Positions 18,139 to 25,630 of a DNA stretch of 64,000 nt are shown here, piece by piece. The translations under genes and the position numbers were made by a program. Source of the DNA: Acinetobacter sp. Marseille-Q1618. GTDB lineage: Bacteria > Pseudomonadota > Gammaproteobacteria > Pseudomonadales > Moraxellaceae. The stretch's first letter is position 1. Every line of letters begins with the position of its first letter. The notes below the pieces were generated by a model, which had not been told where the DNA came from, made no database searches, and saw nothing but the letters and a program-made list of their open reading frames with translations. Location: positions 806,001-870,000 of the forward strand of contig NZ_CADDWJ010000002.1 in the NCBI RefSeq assembly GCF_902809855.1, given 5' to 3'.

Positions 18139-19293
18139 TTAAACCTGATTTAGAATCTCACAAGCATGAGTCAGCGTTTCTTGTTTTTTGGCAAAACAAA
18201 ACCGAATTAAGCGTAGATTTTCAGGTGCTTGTTGATAAAAAACCGATACAGGAATGGCGACAATTTTATGCTGTTCCGCTAAAAACTTACACATTTCAAC
18301 ATCATTTAAATCAGGGCGAATCTCAGCATAATCTACATTTTGAAAATATGTGCCTTGTGAGGGCGTAAATTTAAAACGAGATTGCGCTAAACCGAGATGA
18401 AAGAAATCTCGTTTTTGCTGATAAAAACTGGCTAAATTTTCAATATGTTCAGGATGTTGTTGCATAAAGTTGGCAAGAGCGATTTGTATCGGTGTCACGC
18501 CACAGAAATTGGCAAATTGATAGACTTGACGAAAGACTTTCATCAGCTCAGGCGCAGCCACGCAATAACCTGTTTTCCAACCTGTGACATGAAAAGTCTT
18601 ACCAAAAGAGCCGATCACAAAACTACGTTCTCTCAGTTCAGGAAATGACAGTGCAGAATAGTGTTGTTGTCCATCAAAGACCAAGTGTTCATACACTTCA
18701 TCGGACAGCACCACAATATTTTTATCTTGAATTAATTCGATTAAATTTAACCAATCTTGTTTTGACCAAATCGCTCCTGTTGGATTATGTGGTGTATTAA
18801 CAATAATCATGCGAGTTTTATTCGTAATCGCAGCTTTGACTTGATCCCAATCTACTGAAAAATCAGGTGTTGTTAAAGGGATATGAATTACTTTAGCCTC
18901 TACAAGCTGAACACTTGGCGCATAGCTGTCATAACTTGGATCGAAAATAATCACTTCATCGCCTGCGTGGACGATGGCTTGAATCGCTGAAAATATTCCA
19001 ATGGTTGCTCCAGGTGTGATGGTGATTTCAGTCATTGGATCGAGTTGAAGTTGATCTCTTTTTAAAAATTGTTGTGCAACTTGTTCCCTTAATGCCAGTA
19101 AACCATCACCTGCAGCGTATTGATTGTTGCCTTCTAACGTCGCTTGACTCAGGGCTTGCAGGAGTTCAGGGGGTGCTGCAAAGTCTGGAAAGCCTTGAGA
19201 TAAGTTGAGGGCATTTAAGCGTTGTGCCATTGCACTCATGGTACTGAAAATCGTGACACCTTGGGCAGGGAGTTTGGAATGGATTTTGATCAT
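18139..19293 (-). CDS. Class I aminotransferase (methionine/kynurenine-aminotransferase-like)
   Basis: PLP enzyme of fold type I (384 aa). The N-terminus TIFSTMSAMAQRLNALNLSQGFPDF is that of the YbdL/KAT-like group, which transaminate methionine, aromatic amino acids or kynurenine with 2-oxo acids. The PLP lysine lies near residue 230 in SFGKTFHVTGWKTGY, NPHNPTG-type residues (VNTPHNPTGAIW) bind the cofactor and substrate, and LRIRFCF-like LIRFCFAKK contains the carboxylate-binding Arg. Length is normal. The ATG at 19293 directly begins the conserved region. Substrate assignment beyond the subgroup is uncertain. Confidence 0.85.
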   Translation of the reverse strand: MIKIHSKLPAQGVTIFSTMSAMAQRLNALNLSQGFPDFAAPPELLQALSQATLEGNNQYAAGDGLLALREQVAQQFLKRDQLQLDPMTEITITPGATIGIFSAIQAIVHAGDEVIIFDPSYDSYAPSVQLVEAKVIHIPLTTPDFSVDWDQVKAAITNKTRMIIVNTPHNPTGAIWSKQDWLNLIELIQDKNIVVLSDEVYEHLVFDGQQHYSALSFPELRERSFVIGSFGKTFHVTGWKTGYCVAAPELMKVFRQVYQFANFCGVTPIQIALANFMQQHPEHIENLASFYQQKRDFFHLGLAQSRFKFTPSQGTYFQNVDYAEIRPDLNDVEMCKFLAEQHKIVAIPVSVFYQQAPENLRLIRFCFAKKQETLTHACEILNQV

Positions 19294-19400
19294 GATGCTG
19301 TGAATTTCTAATGTATTTCAGTGAGTGTATCAGGTCATTTTTGCGAGCTAAATAGTTATATTTTTTGGTTCTTGAATAAATGGTTCTATGACCAAGAATA

Positions 19401-19650
19401 AAAAAACCTCGACATCCTGTCGAGGTTTTCGTATTTGATGCTTGAGGTATAACTCCTGTCGTACCTTTAACATTCCTTGTTGTTGCGTTTTTTTATTGTT
19501 TGGAGCATCCTGCTCGCTATAGATTTATGATAGGAAATTATTCAGAATCTGCCTATTCGGCAAAACCCTAAATCATTGTGCGCCAAAGCGTACAAGACTA
19601 AATAAGATTTATCGTAATAGTTGTCCGCAGAAAATGGGGATAAAATTTTC
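19401..19650 (-). ncRNA. Candidate CsrA/RsmA-sequestering small RNA (CsrB/RsmY/RsmZ-like)
   Basis: On the minus strand four successive stem-loops expose GGA: GAGCA-GGA-TGCTC at 19515-19503, AACA-AGGAA-TGTT at 19481-19469, an AGGTA/TACCT stem with GAC-AGGA-GTT inside at 19466-19445, and a 12-bp perfect stem at 19429-19403 whose loop is exactly GGA and whose T-rich tail makes it an intrinsic terminator. A fifth GGA (CTGCGGACAAC) lies at 19630-19620. CsrA/RsmA binds GGA in hairpin loops, best in ACAGGAUG-like context, and two of these match AGGATG. No open frame of note is present. The 3' end is well defined; the 5' end is a guess, with AT-rich promoter-like words around 19660-19690. Not a sequence copy of any sRNA I know. 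Confidence 0.6.
19403..19429. terminator. Terminator hairpin with GGA loop
   Basis: A 12-bp perfect stem (19403-19414 with 19418-19429) closes a 3-nt loop, TCC on plus and GGA on minus. The A-run at 19401-19406 gives a T-tail for minus-strand transcription. It is the 3' end of the proposed sRNA; it is also upstream of the divergent aminotransferase gene start at 19293. Confidence 0.85.
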
Positions 19651-19722
19651 GCTGAAATACTTATTTTTTATATGTAATTATGATTTTTACTGTTTTTTAA
19701 CCAAAATCATAGGCAAAAAGTG

Positions 19723-19732
19723 ACAAATTTGT
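19723..19732. promoter_or_regulatory. Palindrome upstream of the candidate sRNA
   Basis: ACAAATTTGT is a perfect 10-bp palindrome about 40-70 bp before the expected sRNA start. The place is right for an activator site. It does not match the GacA box TGTAAG-N6-CTTACA, so a link to GacA is not supported. Confidence 0.3.
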
Positions 19733-19829
19733 TTAAAAAGCGTTCAAGATGTATCGGTGGGGTGTTTTAGGGAGCACTGACTGACATAATTAACTATAAA
19801 CTATTGAAAAATAATTTTTTAAAAGAGAC

Positions 19830-19853
19830 TTAACATAATGCCCATTATGTTAA
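19830..19853 (-). terminator. Perfect inverted repeat after the small membrane protein gene
   Basis: TTAACATAATG (19830-19840) and CATTATGTTAA (19843-19853) pair perfectly over 11 bp. On the minus strand it lies 19 bp beyond the stop of the gene at 19872-20279 and is followed by T-rich sequence, fitting a terminator. Confidence 0.6.
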
Positions 19854-19871
19854 ATAGAGGGTTTTTATTAT

Positions 19872-20279
19872 TTACCAAGTCAGATATCCCAAGGAAATCC
19901 AACGAAATAGGATAAAAAAAGCAGTAGGATAAAATGCAAAAATATAAATATATTTCATATGATTTTGTTGTAATTGATTTTTAAATATTATTTTGACTAC
20001 TCTAATTAAAATTAGAGATAGAATTATTCCAGTCAAAATAAATACAATATTTGCCATTTCAAAATCATGTAGTTCTTTCTGAAATAAAATTTCGTTTAAA
20101 TAATTAAAAACACTATCAATTATTGCTACAGATGGAACATATAAAAATAGATTTAAAGTGAAAATTAAATTAAAAATAAGACGCTTAGAGTTAATTATTA
20201 GGATAGAAAAAAGCCAGACTATAGGTATCAATAAAAATAGTAGTAAAAAAAAACTGCCCCCCCCTGCACCAACAGTCAT
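19872..20279 (-). CDS. Small predicted membrane protein with mononucleotide tracts
   Basis: I do not recognise this 135-aa protein. It has about four hydrophobic segments: residues 10-30 (FFLLLFLLIPIVWLF), 34-55, 75-98 and 112-130, with few charges between them, so it should be an inner-membrane protein. The coding strand has eight consecutive G at codons 6-8 directly followed, after CA, by nine T (plus-strand C8 at 20257-20264, A9 at 20245-20253). Gain or loss of one base would shift the frame near the N-terminus. The gene is much more AT-rich than its neighbours, which suggests acquisition. GGAAAA precedes the ATG. Confidence 0.6.
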   Translation of the reverse strand: MTVGAGGGSFFLLLFLLIPIVWLFSILIINSKRLIFNLIFTLNLFLYVPSVAIIDSVFNYLNEILFQKELHDFEMANIVFILTGIILSLILIRVVKIIFKNQLQQNHMKYIYIFAFYPTAFFILFRWISLGYLTW

Positions 20280-20499
20280 ACAGATTTTCCTTATTATTAA
20301 AGTGTTCTAAAATTAACATCATACGCCTTATGCGAAATGATTTTATTAGAATTCATTAAAATTTTCTCATAATCATCAATATCTTATTCAAGTTTGTTCT
20401 AGACCTAAACCACTAGAATAGCTTTTTAAATCAATATTCACATTCCACATTTATAAAATAAACAATGTTCCACAAAAATTAATTAGCACTATTCAAAGC

Positions 20500-21807
20500 T
20501 CAAATCAAATAATCAATCACCGCTCGAATCACACCCAAAGTCAGACCAATGAATGCACCAACTACAACGCCATTGACTCGAATCATGTGCAAGTCACCAC
20601 CGACTTCACTTTCGATCTTATCAATCATTTCGCGAGAGTCCCATTCATGGATACGCTCACTGATAAACTTGATTACTTTTTCACTGTATTGATCACTTAA
20701 ATTAATCGCCATTTCACTCATACGCTCATTTAATAACTGGCGGACAGACTGATTTTCAATTAAATTTTCACCAACTTGTTGAATAGCAACACGTAAATTC
20801 ATCGCAATGCCAGAGTCTTCTTTGGTCAAGTCAGCTTTGATCGCATCACATAAAATCACAACTGCACCTGTGATGAAATTGAGTACAGATTCACTGTCTA
20901 ATAACGCATTTTTAGTTTCATTTAAGCGGATACTGACAGCACTTTGATTGTCAGCCAATTGCAACATTAAATCATGGGCTACTTCTTCAAGTTTTTTACG
21001 AAATGGATGTTCAGGGTCAGCCAAAATGGCTTCAACTTTTTCTAATAATGAATCAATCGTTCTTTGCTGAACATCAATCCCAATCCAACTCGCACCTTTA
21101 GCCAGTTTCCAAACCCCCAGTTCCTTAAATAAACGACGCGTTAAATCTTCCGTTTGTTCAGGATGATTGATCATCCACTCATGTGCCATGTCTAAACCGC
21201 GTTGTAGCACATCTTGATGGAAATCATTTTCTAAAACAGCACGTAACATTTCACTGGCTAAGTGATTGATACGGGTATTTTTTACCCATTGCACACTGTT
21301 ATTTTGAATAAATTTCCCAATCTGCTGCTGTCCCACAAAATCAAAAATTTTCGGTACGGTTTGTTGAATCACATCGGTGACTTGGCTGTTATTTTTAGGA
21401 TGAGCAAGCCATTGTCCAACAGCTAAAGTGAGATCGGTTTTTTGTAGACTTTTTTCCACAATTTGTGGAGAAAGAAAATTTTCCTGTACAAATTTACCCA
21501 TTGATTCAGCAATACGGGCTTTATTGCGAGGGATAATTTCAGTGTGGTCACGTAAAAATTTTGGAATGGGAATTTTGCCAAAAGGATTACGAAACAGTAC
21601 GGTAATGGCATACCAATCCGCTAAGCCACCAACGACGCCTGCTTCTGCACCCAACATCAAGATGTGAATGAACCAAACATATTCAGGTAAGAGTTTGGCT
21701 GAAATAATTAGCGCAATCCAAATCACGACTGCTACAACTAAAGCAATCGTGGCAAAGCGTTTACTGCGATTCAGACTCGGTACATTCACTTCTTCGGTTT
21801 GGCGCAT
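20500..21807 (-). CDS. DUF445-family membrane protein
   Basis: A 435-aa protein of the DUF445 family. Two N-terminal membrane segments (about residues 15-35 and 42-65, including AGVVGGLADWYAITVLFRNP, the family signature) are followed by a long, mostly helical soluble region and a C-terminal hydrophobic stretch (GAFIGLTLGVIRAVIDYLI). Family members are widespread in proteobacteria; no biochemical role is established to my knowledge. The start at 21807 gives MRQTEEVNVPSLNRSKRF. The lipoprotein gene lies 18 bp upstream on the same strand, so both may be co-transcribed. Confidence 0.87.
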   Translation of the reverse strand: MRQTEEVNVPSLNRSKRFATIALVVAVVIWIALIISAKLLPEYVWFIHILMLGAEAGVVGGLADWYAITVLFRNPFGKIPIPKFLRDHTEIIPRNKARIAESMGKFVQENFLSPQIVEKSLQKTDLTLAVGQWLAHPKNNSQVTDVIQQTVPKIFDFVGQQQIGKFIQNNSVQWVKNTRINHLASEMLRAVLENDFHQDVLQRGLDMAHEWMINHPEQTEDLTRRLFKELGVWKLAKGASWIGIDVQQRTIDSLLEKVEAILADPEHPFRKKLEEVAHDLMLQLADNQSAVSIRLNETKNALLDSESVLNFITGAVVILCDAIKADLTKEDSGIAMNLRVAIQQVGENLIENQSVRQLLNERMSEMAINLSDQYSEKVIKFISERIHEWDSREMIDKIESEVGGDLHMIRVNGVVVGAFIGLTLGVIRAVIDYLI

Positions 21808-21825
21808 GCAACACCCTGAAAATTA

Positions 21826-22380
21826 TTATTTGTTTGATGATACATCAGTCGGTTGTGGTTGTAATACTTGTCCCGTCGGACTAACACCATATTTTTGCCC
21901 TAAGGATTGTAAAATCAGACGCGCATCAAAAGCATCATTCGGTGCTGATTTTTTGTCTTTATAACATTCAATGGTGTATGCAACTTGTGTTGGATCGAGT
22001 GTGACGACTTGTGGCATATCATAAAATGGGTCAAAGAAAGCACCATGACGTCGATAACCATATGGATAATAGTTTGGTGTTGGATAAACTACGGCTTTAC
22101 GTGGTGGTTGCTGTGTTCGATTACTTGGATCATCAACCACTTTAAAAAATTGAAACCCGTTTTGTACTGTAGTTTGCGCTGCTTTAAGTAGAGTAATTTC
22201 TTCAGCAGTCCCATAGCTCATGTTACGTGTTTCAAATCCGATTCTAAAGGTATTTGCATTTAGGGGTAATGTTGAAAACTGCCCAAGTTGATCAAATGTA
22301 CGCGGTTTTGATGGGGTAGAGGCACAACCTGTCATTGTTAATATTGCCACCATCGTTAAACCGATGAGCGTCTTTTTCAT
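21826..22380 (-). CDS. Predicted lipoprotein
   Basis: A 184-aa precursor with a lipoprotein signal peptide: MKKTLIGLTMVAILTMTGC, with the lipobox MTGC giving the lipidated Cys19. The mature part is mixed alpha/beta with a Pro/Tyr/Gly-rich section (YPTPNYYPYGYRRHG) and resembles DUF4136-type lipoproteins, but I am not certain of the family. The frame is open to 22596; ATG 22380 is chosen because the signal peptide starts there and GGAGCG precedes it. The stop lies 18 bp before the DUF445 gene, so they may form an operon. Confidence 0.8.
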   Translation of the reverse strand: MKKTLIGLTMVAILTMTGCASTPSKPRTFDQLGQFSTLPLNANTFRIGFETRNMSYGTAEEITLLKAAQTTVQNGFQFFKVVDDPSNRTQQPPRKAVVYPTPNYYPYGYRRHGAFFDPFYDMPQVVTLDPTQVAYTIECYKDKKSAPNDAFDARLILQSLGQKYGVSPTGQVLQPQPTDVSSNK

Positions 22381-22485
22381 GTTTCGCTCCTTTGTATGGC
22401 TCAATAAATCTTGGTCTTCTATATTGCCTGAAATGGGTAGATAAATGATGTATTTCAAGCAGATTTTTGTTAAATCCATTTGAGG

Positions 22486-22491
22486 TATAAT
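22486..22491 (+). promoter_or_regulatory. TATAAT -10 element before the small ORF
   Basis: A perfect TATAAT lies 35 bp upstream of the small ORF at 22526. The -35 region (around 22463-22469, ATTTTTG) is weak. The site is in the gap upstream of the divergent lipoprotein gene. Confidence 0.45.
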
Positions 22492-22525
22492 CATTTTAAA
22501 TAACAGAGAAACTGAACAGAATAAA

Positions 22526-22693
22526 ATGAAAAATATTGATTTTGAATTGGGGCATTTGGCTGGCATTTTAGATACATTTACATTGCTCAATACCAAGACG
22601 AATCATGATGATAGCTTTCAAATTATTAATTTAAATACAGCAGATCAAAGTCAAGATGGAAGTATTTCCCTCCATCTTGGTGTGTCCGATTAA
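22526..22693 (+). CDS. Candidate small protein, 55 aa
   Basis: The frame encodes 55 residues beginning MKNIDFELGHLAGILD and ending LHLGVSD, acidic and polar without a membrane segment or signal peptide. It fills the gap between the divergent lipoprotein gene and the convergent DUF924 gene, and a TATAAT lies just upstream. Codon use looks like that of neighbouring genes. The ribosome binding site is weak (no clear AGGA). A 9-bp hairpin (22652-22660 with 22671-22679) is inside its 3' end. I recognise no family; it may be a genuine small gene. Confidence 0.45.
   Translation: MKNIDFELGHLAGILDTFTLLNTKTNHDDSFQIINLNTADQSQDGSISLHLGVSD
22652..22679. other. 9-bp stem-loop inside the small ORF
   Basis: CAAGATGGA (22652-22660) pairs with TCCATCTTG (22671-22679). 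No T-run on either strand, so it is a weak terminator at best for the convergent genes. Confidence 0.45.
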
Positions 22694-22707
22694 GCAATGG
22701 CTCTATC

Positions 22708-23247
22708 TTAAAAACCACTATTGGGTTGTTTTAAAAACTCAATTTCTTGCGCAGTAGATTCTCGCCCTAAGATCGCATTGCGGTGCGGATAACGTCCAAA
22801 ACGGTCAATGATGACTTTATGTTTTTGTTCAAAATCAAGATTAACAGGATTTGCCAAATCTTCAAAAAGTTGAAGAGCTTGTACATGAATCAGTTTAGAC
22901 TCGCTGTGCATATACGGCATATATAAAAATGAGCGTTGTTCAGGACGTAAATCTTGGTCTAAACCTAAACGAATCGCTTCTTGTGCAAGGGTTAAAGCTT
23001 GTGCATCCTGAGCAAAAGCAGCCGCTTGATCACGGTAAATATTTCGAGAAAACTGATCAAGAACAATGATTTCAGCCAAACGTCCTTCAGCATTTTTACG
23101 CCAAGTATAAAGTTCAGCTTGTTTGGCTTGTTGTAAAATATCTGTAAAACGTGTTCGAAGTTGTTGATCAAAGTCATCACTTTTTGCAAACCAAAACGGT
23201 TGTGTTTCTGGGTTAAACCAAAAATCGAGTATTTCTTGATATTTCAT
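22708..23247 (-). CDS. DUF924-family protein
   Basis: A 179-aa cytosolic protein of the DUF924 family (TPR-like helical fold). It starts with the typical YQEILDFWFNPETQPFWFAK and holds the signature LDQFSRNIYRD, YMPYMHSES and GRYPHRN(A)ILGR. The family is common in proteobacteria and has no defined function to my knowledge. Length matches the usual 175-200 aa. It is transcribed divergently from gshA; their starts are about 200 bp apart. Confidence 0.88.
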   Translation of the reverse strand: MKYQEILDFWFNPETQPFWFAKSDDFDQQLRTRFTDILQQAKQAELYTWRKNAEGRLAEIIVLDQFSRNIYRDQAAAFAQDAQALTLAQEAIRLGLDQDLRPEQRSFLYMPYMHSESKLIHVQALQLFEDLANPVNLDFEQKHKVIIDRFGRYPHRNAILGRESTAQEIEFLKQPNSGF

Positions 23248-23452
23248 AAAGATTCATATTCTTAACAATAATTCTTTCATCAAATCACAAATTTCACATG
23301 TCTAAAAGTCTAAGTTTGTGATAAAAAATTGCCGAAAAATGAATATTCCTTCTAAAAATACTTTGAGTATGCATGTATATCGATAATTCACGTTATACTT
23401 GCCGCCATCAAAAATATTTTATTTTAAAAACGTTTTTAAGATAAGCGAGTAA

Positions 23453-25033
23453 ATGATGAGTCAATCTGAAGCCAATTCTCAAGCCATTCTGCCAACTTGG
23501 GTAAATGCTGAATTATTTCAAGGCATGTTACGTGGCATTGAGCGTGAAAGTTTGCGTATGCAAAGCAATGGCTTCTTATCTCAGGCAGATCATCCCAAAG
23601 CTTTGGGTTCTGCGTTGACGCATCCACATATTACGACTGATTATTCAGAAGCATTGATGGAATTTATCACGCCACCGAAAGCGAGTATTCCTGAAGCGTT
23701 AAATTATTTGGCAGATATTCATGCGGTGGTGCATCGTCATTTAGAAAATGGCGAAAAATTATGGCCTTTGTCGATGCCTTGCATGTTGGATGAACAAGAA
23801 GAAAATATTCGTTTGGCACAATATGGTTCATCAAATATTGGTCAGTTTAAAACTTTATATCGTCATGGTTTAGGGATTCGATATGGTCGCCGTATGCAAA
23901 CCATTTCGGGTGTGCATTATAATGTGTCATTTCCAGATCATTTATTTGAACAATTACAACAACATGAAACAGATGAAAAATTAAAAGCTCTCAACTTACA
24001 GGATTATCGTAGTCATCGTTATTTGGGTTTAATTCGTAACTTTATTCGTCTTACGCCATTGGTCACGTATTTGGTCGGTGCAAGTCCATCTGTTTGTAAA
24101 TGTTTTATGACTGGGCGTGAGCATCATTTATTGCCATTGATCAAAGGCACCTTGTTTACGCCGTATGCGACTGCCTTGCGTATGGGGCGTTTTGGTTATC
24201 AAAATTCTGCACAAAAACAACTGGGTATTCATTATAACAATCTTGAATGTTATGTTGCTGAGTTGCAAAAAGCAGTACATACCCCGTATGCACAATTTAG
24301 CCATTTGGGTTTAAATGATGAAGATGGTAAGCCGATTCAGATCAATGACCATGTGCTTCAGATTGAAAATGAATACTATAGCTTGGTTCGTCCAAAACAA
24401 GTTCCTCAAGCAGGGGAAACACCTTCTGAAGCTTTGGCAAATCGTGGTATTGGTTATGTTGAATTACGTGCGGTAGATGTAAACCCTTATGTAGCAATCG
24501 GGATTAATGAAACCACAGCAGGTTTCTTGGAAGTATTGGCGCTCTATTGTCTACTGAAAGATAGTCCTGAGCTTTGGGAAGAAGAGCAAGACCTGCTTGA
24601 ACATAATCAAAATGAAGTGGTCAATCGTGGACGTGCGCCAAATGCAACCATCCAAGAAGGTGGGCAAGATTATCCATTAGCACAATGGGCAGAGCATCAT
24701 CTTCAAGAAATGTTCGCTTTAGCGGATATGCTCAATCAAACTTATGCAACTACATTGTATTCCGATGCTTTAAAGGTCATGCAGGAACGTGTGCAAAATG
24801 TAGATGCGACCTTGTCTGCACAAGTGATTGAGGATACCTTACGACATGGGGGTACATGGAGTTTTGGTAGTGCTATGGCACATCAGCATGTAGAAAATTA
24901 CCAACAACATGTATTAAGTCCTGAAACTTTAGCGTATTTTGAAGAGCTTGCGACATCATCATTGCAACAACAACAGCAACTTGAGCAAGAAACTGATTTG
25001 AGTTTTGATGATTATCTAGCCAAGTTTAGATGA
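23453..25033 (+). CDS. gshA: Glutamate-cysteine ligase
   Basis: First enzyme of glutathione synthesis: joins the gamma-carboxyl of glutamate to cysteine using ATP in the cytosol. The 526-aa length and the segments RGIERESLRM, TTDYSEALMEFITPP and SGVHYNVSFPD are those of the gamma-proteobacterial type 1 enzyme. GYVELRAVDVNPY is also conserved. The gene opens ATGATG; either codon (23453 or 23456) could start translation. TTATACT about 55 bp upstream is a likely -10 element. dsbB follows 33 bp downstream on the same strand, giving a thiol-redox pair that is probably co-transcribed. Confidence 0.95.
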   Translation: MMSQSEANSQAILPTWVNAELFQGMLRGIERESLRMQSNGFLSQADHPKALGSALTHPHITTDYSEALMEFITPPKASIPEALNYLADIHAVVHRHLENGEKLWPLSMPCMLDEQEENIRLAQYGSSNIGQFKTLYRHGLGIRYGRRMQTISGVHYNVSFPDHLFEQLQQHETDEKLKALNLQDYRSHRYLGLIRNFIRLTPLVTYLVGASPSVCKCFMTGREHHLLPLIKGTLFTPYATALRMGRFGYQNSAQKQLGIHYNNLECYVAELQKAVHTPYAQFSHLGLNDEDGKPIQINDHVLQIENEYYSLVRPKQVPQAGETPSEALANRGIGYVELRAVDVNPYVAIGINETTAGFLEVLALYCLLKDSPELWEEEQDLLEHNQNEVVNRGRAPNATIQEGGQDYPLAQWAEHHLQEMFALADMLNQTYATTLYSDALKVMQERVQNVDATLSAQVIEDTLRHGGTWSFGSAMAHQHVENYQQHVLSPETLAYFEELATSSLQQQQQLEQETDLSFDDYLAKFR

Positions 25034-25066
25034 TGTGAATGAAATCAAAAAATTAGAGGAACAGCC

Positions 25067-25567
25067 ATGCAATGGCATCGTTATCGCTTCGTGAGTGGTT
25101 TTTTATTTTTAGCAAGTGTGATCGGAATGGCATTTGCTTTGTATTTAGAGCATGTACAAGGTTTAGAGCCATGTCCTTTATGTGTATTCCAACGGATTGG
25201 TTTGATTGGTTTGGGCTTAATTTCCCTCATCGCATTTTTACATAACCCTAAAAGTAATGTTCTCAAGCGTATTTATGCTTTTTTAGGCTTGGCTGCAATC
25301 GGCTGGTCAGTTGCCATCGCAGGACGTCATGTATGGTTGCAAAATTTGCCACCTGACCAAGTCCCTAGCTGTGGTCCTGGCTTGGACTATTGGGTAGAAA
25401 CATTACCGCTTAAAGCAGTGTTTGAAAATGTCCTGAAAGGTTCTGGTGAATGTGCCTTGATAGATTGGACATTTTTAGGACAATCTTTACCTGTATGGTC
25501 GCTGACATTTTTTAGTGTGTTGGCACTGATCAGTTTGTGGCAATTGTTTAGAAAATATCCTGCGTAA
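25067..25567 (+). CDS. dsbB: Disulfide bond formation protein B
   Basis: Inner-membrane quinone reductase that reoxidises DsbA. The 166-aa protein has four membrane segments (about 8-26, 43-60, 68-88, 142-162). The first redox pair is C36-P-L-C39 in the first periplasmic loop and the second is C102 and C129 in the second loop, as in the family, and the quinone-binding Arg47-like residue follows in FQRIG. Ribosome binding site AGAGGA precedes the ATG. It is followed by a strong terminator. Confidence 0.94.
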   Translation: MQWHRYRFVSGFLFLASVIGMAFALYLEHVQGLEPCPLCVFQRIGLIGLGLISLIAFLHNPKSNVLKRIYAFLGLAAIGWSVAIAGRHVWLQNLPPDQVPSCGPGLDYWVETLPLKAVFENVLKGSGECALIDWTFLGQSLPVWSLTFFSVLALISLWQLFRKYPA

Positions 25568-25570
25568 AAT

Positions 25571-25602
25571 AAAAAATGCCAACGTCAATGTTGGCATTTT
25601 TT
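25571..25602 (+). terminator. Intrinsic terminator after dsbB
   Basis: AAAAAATGCCAAC (25571-25583) pairs with GTTGGCATTTTTT (25590-25602) over 13 bp around a 6-nt loop. The symmetry also lets it end transcripts of the convergent hydrolase gene. Confidence 0.92.
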
Positions 25603-25630
25603 ATTGATATTGTGCTGTTATGAATTTGGC

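Noticed and set aside
19401..19650. Explaining the locus as only a terminator plus random sequence
   Set aside because: One terminator explains 27 bp, but not three more hairpins each with GGA in the loop in the 90 bp before it.
19723..19732. GacA box upstream of the candidate sRNA
   Set aside because: The palindrome does not match TGTAAG-N6-CTTACA.
21668..21964. 98-codon plus-strand frame between the DUF445 and lipoprotein genes
   Set aside because: Antisense to both well-supported genes.
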